Origin: an uncultured Pelagibacteraceae bacterium
GTDB lineage: Bacteria > Pseudomonadota > Alphaproteobacteria > Pelagibacterales > Pelagibacteraceae
Reading direction: 5' to 3'
NCBI GenBank assembly: GCA_902537555.1
Contig: CACBBR010000007.1
Coordinates: 1-54,958, forward strand
DNA length: 54,958 nt
In this document: piece after piece, positions 1 to 7,516 of the stretch
Position numbering within the stretch: position 1 is the first letter of the stretch
Layout: every line of letters begins with the position of its first letter
Made by a program: the position numbers and the translations under genes
The notes under the pieces: generated by a model
What the model saw: only the letters and a program-made list of their open reading frames with translations
What the model was told of the DNA's origin: nothing
The model's database searches: none

Positions 1-135
1 AGAATATAGCATTTAAAAGCCCAAAATACCCTCTATTTCAAACATTTTCTATTTTATGGTGCAACTTATAGGTGATATTAAAAAAATATGACTAAATATT
101 GTATTATAAGTAAAAACCGTTGATTTTTAACATTT

Positions 136-411
136 CTAGAGCAAAATACCCTCTGACTTGAGCAATTTTCTCTTAGTATTTATCCCACCTTTGCCTGAGT
201 AGCCGCCCAATGAACCATCCGATCTGATTACTCTGTGACAAGGTATTTTTGGTGCATATGGGTTCTTTCCTATTGCATTTGCCACAGCTCTTACTGATTT
301 TGGTTTATTTATAGCCTTTGCTACATCAGAATAAGTTCTTATCTGACCTTTAGGTATTTTTTTAAGATATTTCCAGACTTTTAATTGAAATTTAGTGCCT
401 TTAAGGATCAT
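136..411 (-). CDS. Methylated-DNA--protein-cysteine methyltransferase, single-domain (Ogt/MGMT-like)
   Basis: This is a 91-residue protein corresponding to the C-terminal DNA-binding and active-site domain of O6-alkylguanine-DNA alkyltransferases. These repair O6-alkylguanine by irreversible transfer of the alkyl group to a cysteine. The active-site motif PCHRV lies at residues 57-61, with Cys58 as the likely acceptor. It is preceded by a winged-helix segment (RAVANAIGKNP, 41-51) and followed by the GGYSGKGG loop. The N-terminal RNase H-like domain of full-length Ogt is absent. Alkyltransferase-like proteins usually replace the Cys with Trp, but here it is kept. Family membership is clear; whether it is a true transferase or acts in damage recognition is open. 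The ATG lies just downstream of the terminator of a structured RNA on the same strand. Confidence 0.88.
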   Translation of the reverse strand: MILKGTKFQLKVWKYLKKIPKGQIRTYSDVAKAINKPKSVRAVANAIGKNPYAPKIPCHRVIRSDGSLGGYSGKGGINTKRKLLKSEGILL

Positions 412-417
412 AACAAG

Positions 418-461
418 AAAAAAACCCTGTTTCCTTGTACCTTTTCAGGCACAAAGAACAG
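418..461 (-). terminator. Rho-independent terminator of the structured RNA
   Basis: The minus-strand transcript has a 5' arm CTGTTCTTTGTGCC (461-448), loop TGAAAA, and 3' arm GGTACAAGGAAACAG (441-427). These give about 14 pairs with one bulged A. The arm is followed by GG and a seven-U tract (424-418). It is the clearest intrinsic terminator in the window. It ends directly upstream of the ATG at 411, so the alkyltransferase gene would need read-through or its own start. Confidence 0.8.
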
Positions 462-601
462 TAGTTTTTGGCACGTCGTTTTATGCGCTACCGCCATGCC
501 TTCCACTCTACTATTTTAGCGCTACTCTGTAGAGCTTTCTGCCCTCTGGGCTTGAACCTCTCGGTTTTTCCCCAGCTGGTCAGTTAAGAGTTGCCTCTTA
601 A
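418..601 (-). ncRNA. Unassigned structured small RNA with intrinsic terminator
   Basis: Bases 412-708 contain no plausible gene on either strand, and the part below 601 is clearly richer in G and C than its surroundings. On the minus strand it folds by eye into successive hairpins: 584-601 (7 bp, GCAA loop); CTGGG/CCCAG (575-571 with 550-546) enclosing AACC-GAGA-GGTT (566-555); GTAGAG/CTCTAC (534-529 with 511-506); GGCATG/CGTGCC (500-495 with 475-470); and a terminator hairpin with a U tract. Two GNRA tetraloops and the terminator argue for a functional transcript of about 180 nt. I do not recognise RNase P, tmRNA, SRP RNA, 6S or a known riboswitch core. Bases 602-708 show only a possible -10 element. 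Confidence 0.65.
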
Positions 602-604
602 TTC

Positions 605-612
605 ATTTTATA
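605..612 (-). promoter_or_regulatory. Possible -10 element for the structured RNA
   Basis: The minus strand carries TATAAAAT about 5-10 nt upstream of the first hairpin, a suitable place for a sigma70-type -10 box giving a start near 600. No convincing -35 hexamer is visible at the right distance, so this is a weak call. Confidence 0.3.
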
Positions 613-708
613 CATTATCAGATAGAGTAGGTTGTATGTATCACTTTATTGTTGAATTTTGTGGGTTTTTAACAGGGCAGAATTATGGGGATAACTTAAT
701 CTAAAGCT

Positions 709-1182
709 TTAAATGAACCATCTAAAACCCTCATACATCGCAATTCCATAAACTGAGTGACGTATCAAGAACATAATAGAGGTTTTAACCGGCACATCCG
801 TATTTATTGCAAATATACCTTGTCCAGTAAAAGGCAAAAATATTAGTAATGGTGCTAAAGTTGTAAGAGCTCCAAAAATAAAGCCCGAAAAATAGGTCAT
901 TTTTAAGCCTATTTGTATAAAGAAAAAATAATATATCACAGCCCAACAAATTGATACGTAGTAGTGAAAAATCCAACCCAATAAGACCTCATGTTTAATA
1001 GTTTGCATATGTGCTATATTTGGATTGTTAAAGGATCCATTTTTAAGCATATAATAGGTCCACCTACCAACAATTCTCCAGGATGGCTCAGGAACACCTA
1101 ATAATTTAAGCAAATAACCTAGAATATCTAAAATTATGCAAGAAAATATACCAGCAACAAGAATGCTTAAAATATCGATCAA
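709..1182 (-). CDS. DUF2938-type integral membrane protein
   Basis: This 157-residue protein has four or so hydrophobic segments. It resembles the DUF2938 family of small bacterial membrane proteins, of unknown function. Visible features are a first membrane helix (ILSILVAGIFSCIILDIL), the phrase GVPEPSWRIVGRW near residue 30, and a central HEVLLGWIFHYYVSICWA segment. The start is a TTG at 1182 preceded by GAGG, 4 nt upstream. That GAGG overlaps the stop of the upstream 54-residue membrane protein, so the two are probably co-transcribed and translationally coupled. No enzymatic motif is visible. The family assignment is from memory of the pattern and moderately sure. Confidence 0.75.
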   Translation of the reverse strand: MIDILSILVAGIFSCIILDILGYLLKLLGVPEPSWRIVGRWTYYMLKNGSFNNPNIAHMQTIKHEVLLGWIFHYYVSICWAVIYYFFFIQIGLKMTYFSGFIFGALTTLAPLLIFLPFTGQGIFAINTDVPVKTSIMFLIRHSVYGIAMYEGFRWFI

Positions 1183-1188
1183 TTTACC

Positions 1189-1353
1189 TCAAAACATTAA
1201 TAGAAATAACAGAATAAATATGCTTATGAAAAATATGCCAAAAATAACCATTAAAATTCGATTTCTTGTTTGTTCTTTTAGTTTTGGCCAGTAGTTCATA
1301 ATTAGGAACGTTCCAATAACAACAATAAGACCAATAATTACATATTTAGGCAT
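1189..1353 (-). CDS. Small two-helix membrane protein (54 aa), unknown function
   Basis: A 54-codon frame runs from ATG at 1353-1351 to TGA at 1191-1189. It encodes two hydrophobic stretches (YVIIGLIVVIGTFLIM, then LMVIFGIFFISIFILLFLLM) joined by a charged linker, NYWPKLKEQTRNR. Its stop lies inside the GAGG that serves the DUF2938 gene 6 nt downstream, which suggests a two-gene operon. The topology is typical of small conserved membrane proteins of streamlined marine bacteria, but I assign no function. The main doubt is the short length; the junction to the next gene supports it as real. Confidence 0.6.
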   Translation of the reverse strand: MPKYVIIGLIVVIGTFLIMNYWPKLKEQTRNRILMVIFGIFFISIFILLFLLMF

Positions 1354-1400
1354 AGAGAATCTTTTACATTAAATGCTTGACATGTAAAATGAGTTATATT

Positions 1401-1435
1401 ATTACTATTGATAATTAATTGTTATCAATAGTAAT
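1401..1435. repeat. Perfect 14-bp inverted repeat in front of the integrase start
   Basis: ATTACTATTGATAA (1401-1414) and TTATCAATAGTAAT (1422-1435) are exact reverse complements separated by TTAATTG. The right arm ends 3 bp before the integrase ATG at 1439, and no Shine-Dalgarno sequence is present. It could be an operator for autoregulation, a recombinase core/arm site, or an mRNA hairpin over the start codon. Confidence 0.75.
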
Positions 1436-1438
1436 TAT

Positions 1439-2392
1439 ATGAATGAACTAACAACAGACCTAAAATCACTTCATGAGGCAACTCTAAATAACCTTAAAAG
1501 CTCTAAAGCAAATAACACACTAAGAGCTTACAAATCAGACTTTAAAGATTTTGGATCATTTTGCGTTAAGCATGGTCTAAGTTCTTTACCATCAGAACCT
1601 AAAATAGTTTCTTTGTACCTTACTCACCTTTCTAAAAGTTCAAAAATAAGCACTTTAAGAAGAAGGTTGGTATCAATTGGCATGGTTCATAAACTTAAAG
1701 GGCATTATCTAGATACAAAACATCCAATCATTGTTGAAAACTTAATGGGAATAAGAAGAGTGAAAGGAAGTATTCAAAAAGGAAAAAAACCACTATTAAT
1801 CAATCATTTAAAATCAATAATTAATGTAATAGATGATCAAAGGATTGAAGATATTAAAAAGTTTAGAGATAAAACAATCATCTTAATTGGCTTTGGAGGT
1901 GGCTTTAGAAGAACTGAGCTAATTTCAATTGATCATGAAGATTTAGAATTTGTACCTGAAGGTCTCAAAATCACTATTAAAAGATCAAAAACTGATCAAT
2001 TCGGTGAAGGGATGATTAAAGGACTACCCTACTTCACTAATGAAATGTATTGCCCAGTAGTCAATCTTAAAAAATGGTTAAAAATTTCTAAAATTAAATC
2101 TGGGCCAATTTTCAGAAGATTTTCAAAAGGAACGGCATTAACTGACAAAAGATTAACAGATCAATCAGTTGTATTATTAATAAAAGAATATTTAAATTTA
2201 GCAGGTATAGAAAATAAAAATTTTGCAGGTCATAGTCTTAGATCCGGGTTTGCTACAGTTGCAGCAGAAGCTGGCGCTGATGAGAGAAGTATTATGGCAA
2301 TGACTGGTCATAAGACAACGCAAATGGTAAGAAGATACATAAGAGAAGCAAATATCTTTAAAAATAATGCTTTAAACAAAATTAAAATGTGA
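1439..2392 (+). CDS. Tyrosine recombinase / phage-type integrase
   Basis: This 317-residue site-specific recombinase has an N-terminal SAM-like core-binding domain (about 10-100) and a C-terminal catalytic domain. The catalytic set is visible: Arg157 (GFRRTEL), Lys184 (KRSKTD), His265 and Arg268 (GHSLRSG), His291 (TGHKT) and the nucleophile Tyr300 (RRYIREA). It is not a normal XerC or XerD by context, as no dif-processing neighbours are seen. It stands alone at the edge of a glycan gene cluster. It begins at ATG 1439 directly after a perfect inverted repeat and lacks a ribosome-binding site. Its TGA overlaps the GTG of the FkbM-type gene. It probably marks or maintains the island at 1439-8780. 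Confidence 0.93.
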   Translation: MNELTTDLKSLHEATLNNLKSSKANNTLRAYKSDFKDFGSFCVKHGLSSLPSEPKIVSLYLTHLSKSSKISTLRRRLVSIGMVHKLKGHYLDTKHPIIVENLMGIRRVKGSIQKGKKPLLINHLKSIINVIDDQRIEDIKKFRDKTIILIGFGGGFRRTELISIDHEDLEFVPEGLKITIKRSKTDQFGEGMIKGLPYFTNEMYCPVVNLKKWLKISKIKSGPIFRRFSKGTALTDKRLTDQSVVLLIKEYLNLAGIENKNFAGHSLRSGFATVAAEAGADERSIMAMTGHKTTQMVRRYIREANIFKNNALNKIKM

Positions 2393-3093
2393 TCAATCTA
2401 ATTAAAAAAATTTATTACGAAAAATATACTAAAAAATCATATTCTATAAGTAATGTTGATTTAATTATTAATAGAATGTTTTCAAAAAAAAATAATGGAA
2501 TTTTTATTGATTTAGGGTGCAATCATCCAATTAAGTTTAATAATACTTACCTTTTATATAAAAGAGGATGGAGAGGAATAAATATAGATTTAGATAAAAA
2601 ATCAATTGAAGAGTTTAATAAAATTAGAAATAAAGACTATAATCTTCAGTCATTGATTTCATCAGAACCAGATGAAGAAAAAGAAATTTATTATTATCAT
2701 TCACGATCAGCAATTAATACAGTAAGTGAAGAATTAATAAAATACAGAAAGACAGATAAAAATAAGATAAAAGTAATAAAACAAAAGACAGAGACATTAG
2801 AAAATGTAATTGAAAGGTCGCCATTTAAAAATAATTCAATAGACTTTTTATCTATAGATATAGAAAACCATGAATACGAAGCTTTAAAAAATTTTAATTT
2901 TAATAAATATAAAATACAAGTAATTGTCACAGAGATACATGATTTAAATCAAGATAAACTTGAAATTTACAATCAATCCTTAGAATTTGTATTAAATTCA
3001 AAAATATATAAGTTATTAGAAAATAATGGATATAAGTTAATTAATTGGGTAAATTCAGACTTCATATTTATACATAAAGATCACAACCTATAG
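2389..3093 (+). CDS. FkbM-family SAM-dependent methyltransferase
   Basis: This 234-residue protein resembles FkbM-type methyltransferases, which often O-methylate sugars or lipids in surface polysaccharides. The SAM-binding start GIFIDLGCNHP lies near residues 37-47. The acidic strand is GINIDLD near 62-68, and the characteristic LSIDIENHEYEALKN sits near 155-169. The start is GTG at 2389, overlapping the integrase TGA by 4 nt (GTGA), so it should be translated from the integrase message. Its 3' end overlaps the convergent GT9-like gene by 6 bp. Composition is extremely AT-rich like the rest of the island. The acceptor is unknown. Confidence 0.85.
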   Translation: MINLIKKIYYEKYTKKSYSISNVDLIINRMFSKKNNGIFIDLGCNHPIKFNNTYLLYKRGWRGINIDLDKKSIEEFNKIRNKDYNLQSLISSEPDEEKEIYYYHSRSAINTVSEELIKYRKTDKNKIKVIKQKTETLENVIERSPFKNNSIDFLSIDIENHEYEALKNFNFNKYKIQVIVTEIHDLNQDKLEIYNQSLEFVLNSKIYKLLENNGYKLINWVNSDFIFIHKDHNL

Positions 3094-4083
3094 ATTCTTA
3101 ATAATTTGACTTGAGATTTCCTTAAAATTACTTCTAGGCAATAAACTAATTTTAGTAAAATGTGCAGTCCAATTAAAAAAAATTCTTGCTTCACTTTTGT
3201 CTATAATGGCAATTATTTTTTTGTTATACATATTTGCTAGGTGTGATGGTGTGCCTTCACATGTTATAACAATTGATGACTTTGAAATGATATATTCTAA
3301 ATTAAAAATATCAATATTATCAACAATATATACATTTTGATTATTAAATTTATAGGTATATATATTTTCATCAAATCTTGAGAATTGCAGTTTTAAAAAA
3401 TTAATCAGGAAATTTTGGTGCTTACCAGTGGTGATTAGTAGATCATTTTTTGATTCAATTAAAATATCTTTTATAAAATTAAATAAATCGTCTCTAGATG
3501 GCTCTATATTTTGATATGTTTTAATATATTTATCAAAAATCCATTTTTCATCAAAATGAAAAATATTATAATCATTAATATTATTTATGAAAGTTTTGAT
3601 CTTATCAGTAACTAAATTGTGATTATTGAAATATTTAGTACTTTGATCATCAAAATTAAAATTAAGATATTTAGAGACTTTTTTTAATTCACCTATTCTT
3701 GTTTCATTGGGCAAAATATGAATAATTTTTGAAAATAAAAAATGAAATAAGAATTTATAAGATGCTTTATTAGTGATTAATATTTTTTTAGGGCTTCTTA
3801 AAATAATCGATGATAAAATTGACTTTTTTTTTCCATCTAAAACTATAGATATATCATATCTTTTTCTTAATAATTTGAAATAAAAAACAATTCTTTCAAA
3901 AAAATTACTAGGTATTAGTAAAACATTATCAACAAGTTTAGAATTCCTTACATAGTAGTAATTTTTTTTGGAACACACCACTGTAAAATGAAAATTTTTA
4001 TCTTTTTTTTTAAAATCATTTATCAATAATGATGAAACAAGAAAATCTCCAATACGATCATTTCTAAAAATAATAAAATTCAT
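3088..4083 (-). CDS. Glycosyltransferase family 9-like (heptosyltransferase-type) protein
   Basis: This 331-residue protein matches the layout of ADP-heptose:LPS heptosyltransferase-type GT-B enzymes. The N-terminus NFIIFRNDRIGDFLVSSLL is the typical GT9 nucleotide-independent first strand with RxDxxGD. The C-terminal half has SSIVITCEGTPSHLANMYNK, which corresponds to the conserved donor-binding segment (D/E-G-x-x-H-L-A). It is the last gene of the leftward group 7770-3088 and starts at ATG 4083, overlapping the upstream stop by 4 nt. The role is presumably sugar transfer to a lipopolysaccharide core or other surface glycan. Donor and acceptor cannot be read from sequence. Confidence 0.8.
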   Translation of the reverse strand: MNFIIFRNDRIGDFLVSSLLINDFKKKDKNFHFTVVCSKKNYYYVRNSKLVDNVLLIPSNFFERIVFYFKLLRKRYDISIVLDGKKKSILSSIILRSPKKILITNKASYKFLFHFLFSKIIHILPNETRIGELKKVSKYLNFNFDDQSTKYFNNHNLVTDKIKTFINNINDYNIFHFDEKWIFDKYIKTYQNIEPSRDDLFNFIKDILIESKNDLLITTGKHQNFLINFLKLQFSRFDENIYTYKFNNQNVYIVDNIDIFNLEYIISKSSIVITCEGTPSHLANMYNKKIIAIIDKSEARIFFNWTAHFTKISLLPRSNFKEISSQIIKNL

Positions 4084-4721
4084 TTTAAAAAAGATATTAT
4101 ATTTTCATTTTTATTTATTTTTAATGAAAATTTTTTACTTAACATTTCAGCTTCATGTACTGTAAAAATGTTATTTTTATCACCTTCAAATTCTTTTAAT
4201 TTATAATGCAGTAAATCTTTAAAATTAAATGATAACTTTGGTTTAATTTTTTTAACCCAATTCATGCCTAATCTTGTTGTTATTATTGATCCACCAATAT
4301 TCAATAAATTTACAAAATTTTGAAACATATAGTTAAAAGCTTTGTTGCAACAAGAGTAAGATTTTAGATTGTTATCAATAATTATATCAAATTTTTTATT
4401 TTGAAATAAATTATTTAGATTATTTGATAGTTTGTCACAATATAAAACTTCATATTTTTTATCTCTATATTTTTTAGATTTTTTTATTTCTTGATTTGAA
4501 ATTGTTATACCAGAAATAATATGAGATTTATTCAATTGTTCATAAATGTAAGAGTTACCTACACCCACATGTAAAATATTTAAGTTTGATCTTAAGTTTA
4601 AAGACTTAATATATTTAACTATGATTATTTCATCACTAGTGACATTTCTATTTTCCCAATATTTATATTCTTTATTTGAGAAATCATAGTGTGAACAATT
4701 ACAAATATAGTTGTTTTTCAT
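4080..4721 (-). CDS. Class I SAM-dependent methyltransferase-like protein
   Basis: This 213-residue protein has a probable SAM-binding strand-loop, LNILHVGVGNSYIYEQL, near residues 48-64. FDIIIDNNLKSYSC near 114-127 fits the post-motif strand of class I methyltransferases. An N-terminal YICNCSHYDF contains a Cys-x-Cys with no clear role. The gene overlaps the upstream deacetylase by 23 nt and the downstream GT9-like gene by 4 nt, so it is embedded in the glycan operon. Modification of a sugar or polyketide-like moiety is plausible. Only the fold is suggested by sequence; the reaction is not. Confidence 0.6.
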   Translation of the reverse strand: MKNNYICNCSHYDFSNKEYKYWENRNVTSDEIIIVKYIKSLNLRSNLNILHVGVGNSYIYEQLNKSHIISGITISNQEIKKSKKYRDKKYEVLYCDKLSNNLNNLFQNKKFDIIIDNNLKSYSCCNKAFNYMFQNFVNLLNIGGSIITTRLGMNWVKKIKPKLSFNFKDLLHYKLKEFEGDKNNIFTVHEAEMLSKKFSLKINKNENIISFLK

Positions 4722-5409
4722 TATATTTTATATCCTCATAAAATGTTTTAAGTTTTAAATATAATTTGATTGTAGTTAGATTATCAGTCATGTGTATTCG
4801 CGGTATGTAATAAAGTTTATGCTTTGAAGTATTGAACCTTGATCTTATTGTTGTTACTGCAAAATCATAAATCTCTTTTACATACTCAACCGATATTTTA
4901 TTAATATGACCAAATGGATAGCTAAATGTTTCAACTTTTGAACCAATAGAATTTTCAATGTCTTTTTTTGAATTAAATATTTCATCATACATCTGATTCG
5001 AATTTAATTTAATTAATGATTTATGACTTTTTCCATGAGAACCAATAGACATTCCATAATTTTTCCATTCTTTTAAGTCATTTTTTGTTAGTAATTCTTT
5101 ATATACATAATTTTTATAATTCACGTCCCAAATATTTGAGCAACCAATAAGATCTGAAACAACGAAACATGTGGACGTAAAATTATATTTTTTTAAAATT
5201 GGTAATGCATTTATTAAATTATCTTTATAACCATCATCAAATGTTATAATAATTGATTTCTGAATTTTTTTGCCAATATCATCAAAGTTAATAGTTTTAT
5301 ATCCAAGTTTATGTAAAAAATTAATTTGTTTTTCAAAATTTTTAGGACTGATTGATAAGTTTGACTTGTCTTTTGATATGGAATGATACATTAATATTGG
5401 AACAATCAA
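4699..5409 (-). CDS. Polysaccharide deacetylase (NodB/CE4 family)
   Basis: This 236-residue carbohydrate esterase family 4 protein is predicted to remove N- or O-acetyl groups from a polysaccharide. Motifs are visible in order: N-terminal VPILMYHSIS; IIITFDDGYKDN near 52-63 (catalytic base and metal Asp); GSHGKSHKSL near 122-131 (metal-binding His pair); and SYPFGHIN near 163-170. No signal peptide is seen, so it probably acts on a cytoplasmic or lipid-linked intermediate. It lies 1 nt after the two-domain glycosyltransferase gene and overlaps the next gene by 23 nt. Confidence 0.88.
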   Translation of the reverse strand: MIVPILMYHSISKDKSNLSISPKNFEKQINFLHKLGYKTINFDDIGKKIQKSIIITFDDGYKDNLINALPILKKYNFTSTCFVVSDLIGCSNIWDVNYKNYVYKELLTKNDLKEWKNYGMSIGSHGKSHKSLIKLNSNQMYDEIFNSKKDIENSIGSKVETFSYPFGHINKISVEYVKEIYDFAVTTIRSRFNTSKHKLYYIPRIHMTDNLTTIKLYLKLKTFYEDIKYNEKQLYL

Positions 5410-5410
5410 A

Positions 5411-7516
5411 TTATGCCTCCCATAAATACTTTTTTTTAGTCTTTAAATTAAAAATTTTTTTTATCATGTAATCTGTAACCACATTTGAATTCATATACTT
5501 ATGATATTTATTGTAGCCAGCTCTTGCTATTTTGATCCTTAAAGAGTCATTATTAACTAGTAAATTTATCTTTTTTGATAAATCATCTAAATTTGAGTAA
5601 AAAATAACTTCATTTTTAGTAAAAATTTTACTCAATTTCGTACTTTTCTCGACAAATGTTAAAATTCCATTTCCAATTAATTGAGCTATTCTATCACTGC
5701 TATAATATTTTAAAGGCTTTCCTTGGCTTAAATTAAGAGCCATTTTTGAAAGTTGAACTTTTCTTTTAAACTCATCCGCCCAAATAGGTTGCTTATTGCT
5801 CATTCCATAAATATCAAATTTAATATTAATGTTTTTTTTTATTAACTTTTTTATAAAAAATTCTCTGGGATCAATTTTGCCTTGTTTAAGAACACCTCTA
5901 TGAACACCATGAGACATCGCAAAAAAAATATCATAAATATAATTTTTACTTTTAAAAATTTGAAGATTGTCTAATGTTTTATCTACTGGGTTTGGAATAT
6001 AAAAACATTTTTTTTTATTAAAATTTATAGCAGATGGATGGGTTGTGCAAAAATTTGCATTCATTAAATAAAATTTTTGCAAAAATCTTTTTTTATTATG
6101 TATCCAAGTTTTATTATCCATTTTATCAAGAAACCATTGAGCAAATTTAATATTGGGATGGATACTTTGGATTTTTTTAATTGTTTCATTTGTGATCATA
6201 TCAGCATGTCCAAAAAGAATTAAATCAGGTTTATAATTAGCTGTTATTTTGAGTAATTTATTATTTAAAGATTTAGATCCACTAATATCTTTAATTGATT
6301 TTTCATAACTTATAGTATCTCTATCACTTAAAGTTACTACTGAATTTAGGTTTCTTATTAAACCATTATTTATTCTTCTACCGGTATTATAAAATAATCT
6401 AGCATTATGTCTCAAATTAAAATTAGTAACATGAATAATTTTTTTATTAATACTGACTGAATTTAAATCATTTTTATAAAGATTTTCTCTATAGTTATCT
6501 ATCATTTTAGATATATATTTATCTGTAAGGTAAAAGTTCTTTAAACTCTTTAACTGCATGTCCCTTAGTTTACTTTTATTATCAATTAATAATTTTATAG
6601 ATTTGTAAATGTTGGAAAAATTTAAATCTTTAATAATAATTGCATTAGTAATCGTTTCTTTTAAACCACCTCTGTCTGAAATTATAACAGCGCATCCTCG
6701 GCTAGAGGCTTCTAGGCTTGATCTACCAAAAGGTTCATTCCATCTTGAACATGCAACAGATATAGATGCTTCTTCAAGTTTTTTTAAAATATACTGATGG
6801 GTTTTAAATCCAAAGTTAATAAATCTGGGGTGATTAAAAGATAATTTTTCACGAGGTTCGTCGCCAAAAACATGAACTTTCCAATCTTTATATCGATTTA
6901 ATATTTTAGTTGTAGCCTGTCCAAATAAATCATAACCTTTAGATGAATTTAATTTACCAACAAATGTAATTATTTTTTTTTTCTTTGATATATCAATTTT
7001 TTTTTTGCTTATTGACTGATGTACCACAATTAATTTAGACGAACATTGATAAAATTTATCGAGGTTCTGATTAAATTGATCTTTGGTCCAGTTGCTATTA
7101 AAGATAATCTTGTCACATACATTTAATAGAAAAATTCTTTCTTCTACATTTTCTGATCCAGATAACGAAAGAGGATCATTATGAAAGTAAAGGACAAGTT
7201 TTCTATTTTTTAAATGTTTTAGTGATTTTATATAAATAGGTCTATTGTGAACTTCGATTATATCTGAGTTTCTTTTATTTTCTATTTTTAAAAAATTATT
7301 AAGGTAAATTTTAGTCGAACTTTTAAAGTATTTTTTTTCAAGAGGTATATTATAATAATTATGTGAATATTTTTTTTTAAGGTTTGTATTGCCATAAACT
7401 TTAATACTATTTCTGAATTTACTAAATTTTGTGACAGAATTAATAAATATTGAAACTGCGCCAGGGTATATCGGTGAAAAGTTTTCTTTATAGGGCAAAA
7501 GTATAGAAATTTTCAT
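5411..7516 (-). CDS. Two-domain glycosyltransferase fusion (GT4-like N-terminus, CgeB-like C-terminus)
   Basis: This 701-residue protein appears to carry two GT-B glycosyltransferases. The first, about 1-350, has VLYFHNDPLSLSGS, FNSNWTKDQF, the domain-start VGKLNSSKGYDLF and the donor-site EPFGRSSLEASSRG with ISDRGGLKE, typical of GT4. The second begins near residue 360 (KIIHVTNFNLRHNARLFYN). It has DLILFGHAD, FAQWFLDK, FCTTHPSAIN, FYIPNPVD and a late YYSSDRIAQLIGNGILTF, which resembles the CgeB/DUF3880 type. The start ATG at 7516 overlaps the GIY-YIG stop by 4 nt. It likely adds two successive sugars, but linkages cannot be predicted. Confidence 0.8.
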   Translation of the reverse strand: MKISILLPYKENFSPIYPGAVSIFINSVTKFSKFRNSIKVYGNTNLKKKYSHNYYNIPLEKKYFKSSTKIYLNNFLKIENKRNSDIIEVHNRPIYIKSLKHLKNRKLVLYFHNDPLSLSGSENVEERIFLLNVCDKIIFNSNWTKDQFNQNLDKFYQCSSKLIVVHQSISKKKIDISKKKKIITFVGKLNSSKGYDLFGQATTKILNRYKDWKVHVFGDEPREKLSFNHPRFINFGFKTHQYILKKLEEASISVACSRWNEPFGRSSLEASSRGCAVIISDRGGLKETITNAIIIKDLNFSNIYKSIKLLIDNKSKLRDMQLKSLKNFYLTDKYISKMIDNYRENLYKNDLNSVSINKKIIHVTNFNLRHNARLFYNTGRRINNGLIRNLNSVVTLSDRDTISYEKSIKDISGSKSLNNKLLKITANYKPDLILFGHADMITNETIKKIQSIHPNIKFAQWFLDKMDNKTWIHNKKRFLQKFYLMNANFCTTHPSAINFNKKKCFYIPNPVDKTLDNLQIFKSKNYIYDIFFAMSHGVHRGVLKQGKIDPREFFIKKLIKKNINIKFDIYGMSNKQPIWADEFKRKVQLSKMALNLSQGKPLKYYSSDRIAQLIGNGILTFVEKSTKLSKIFTKNEVIFYSNLDDLSKKINLLVNNDSLRIKIARAGYNKYHKYMNSNVVTDYMIKKIFNLKTKKKYLWEA

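Noticed and set aside
551..580. T-arm-like GGTTCAAGCCC inside the structured RNA, suggesting a tRNA or tmRNA end
   Set aside because: Flanking bases do not form a T stem, and no acceptor stem, CCA or proteolysis-tag frame is present.
685..694. TTATCCCCA on the minus strand, close to a DnaA box
   Set aside because: A single imperfect copy without AT-rich unwinding repeats or dnaA nearby is not an origin.
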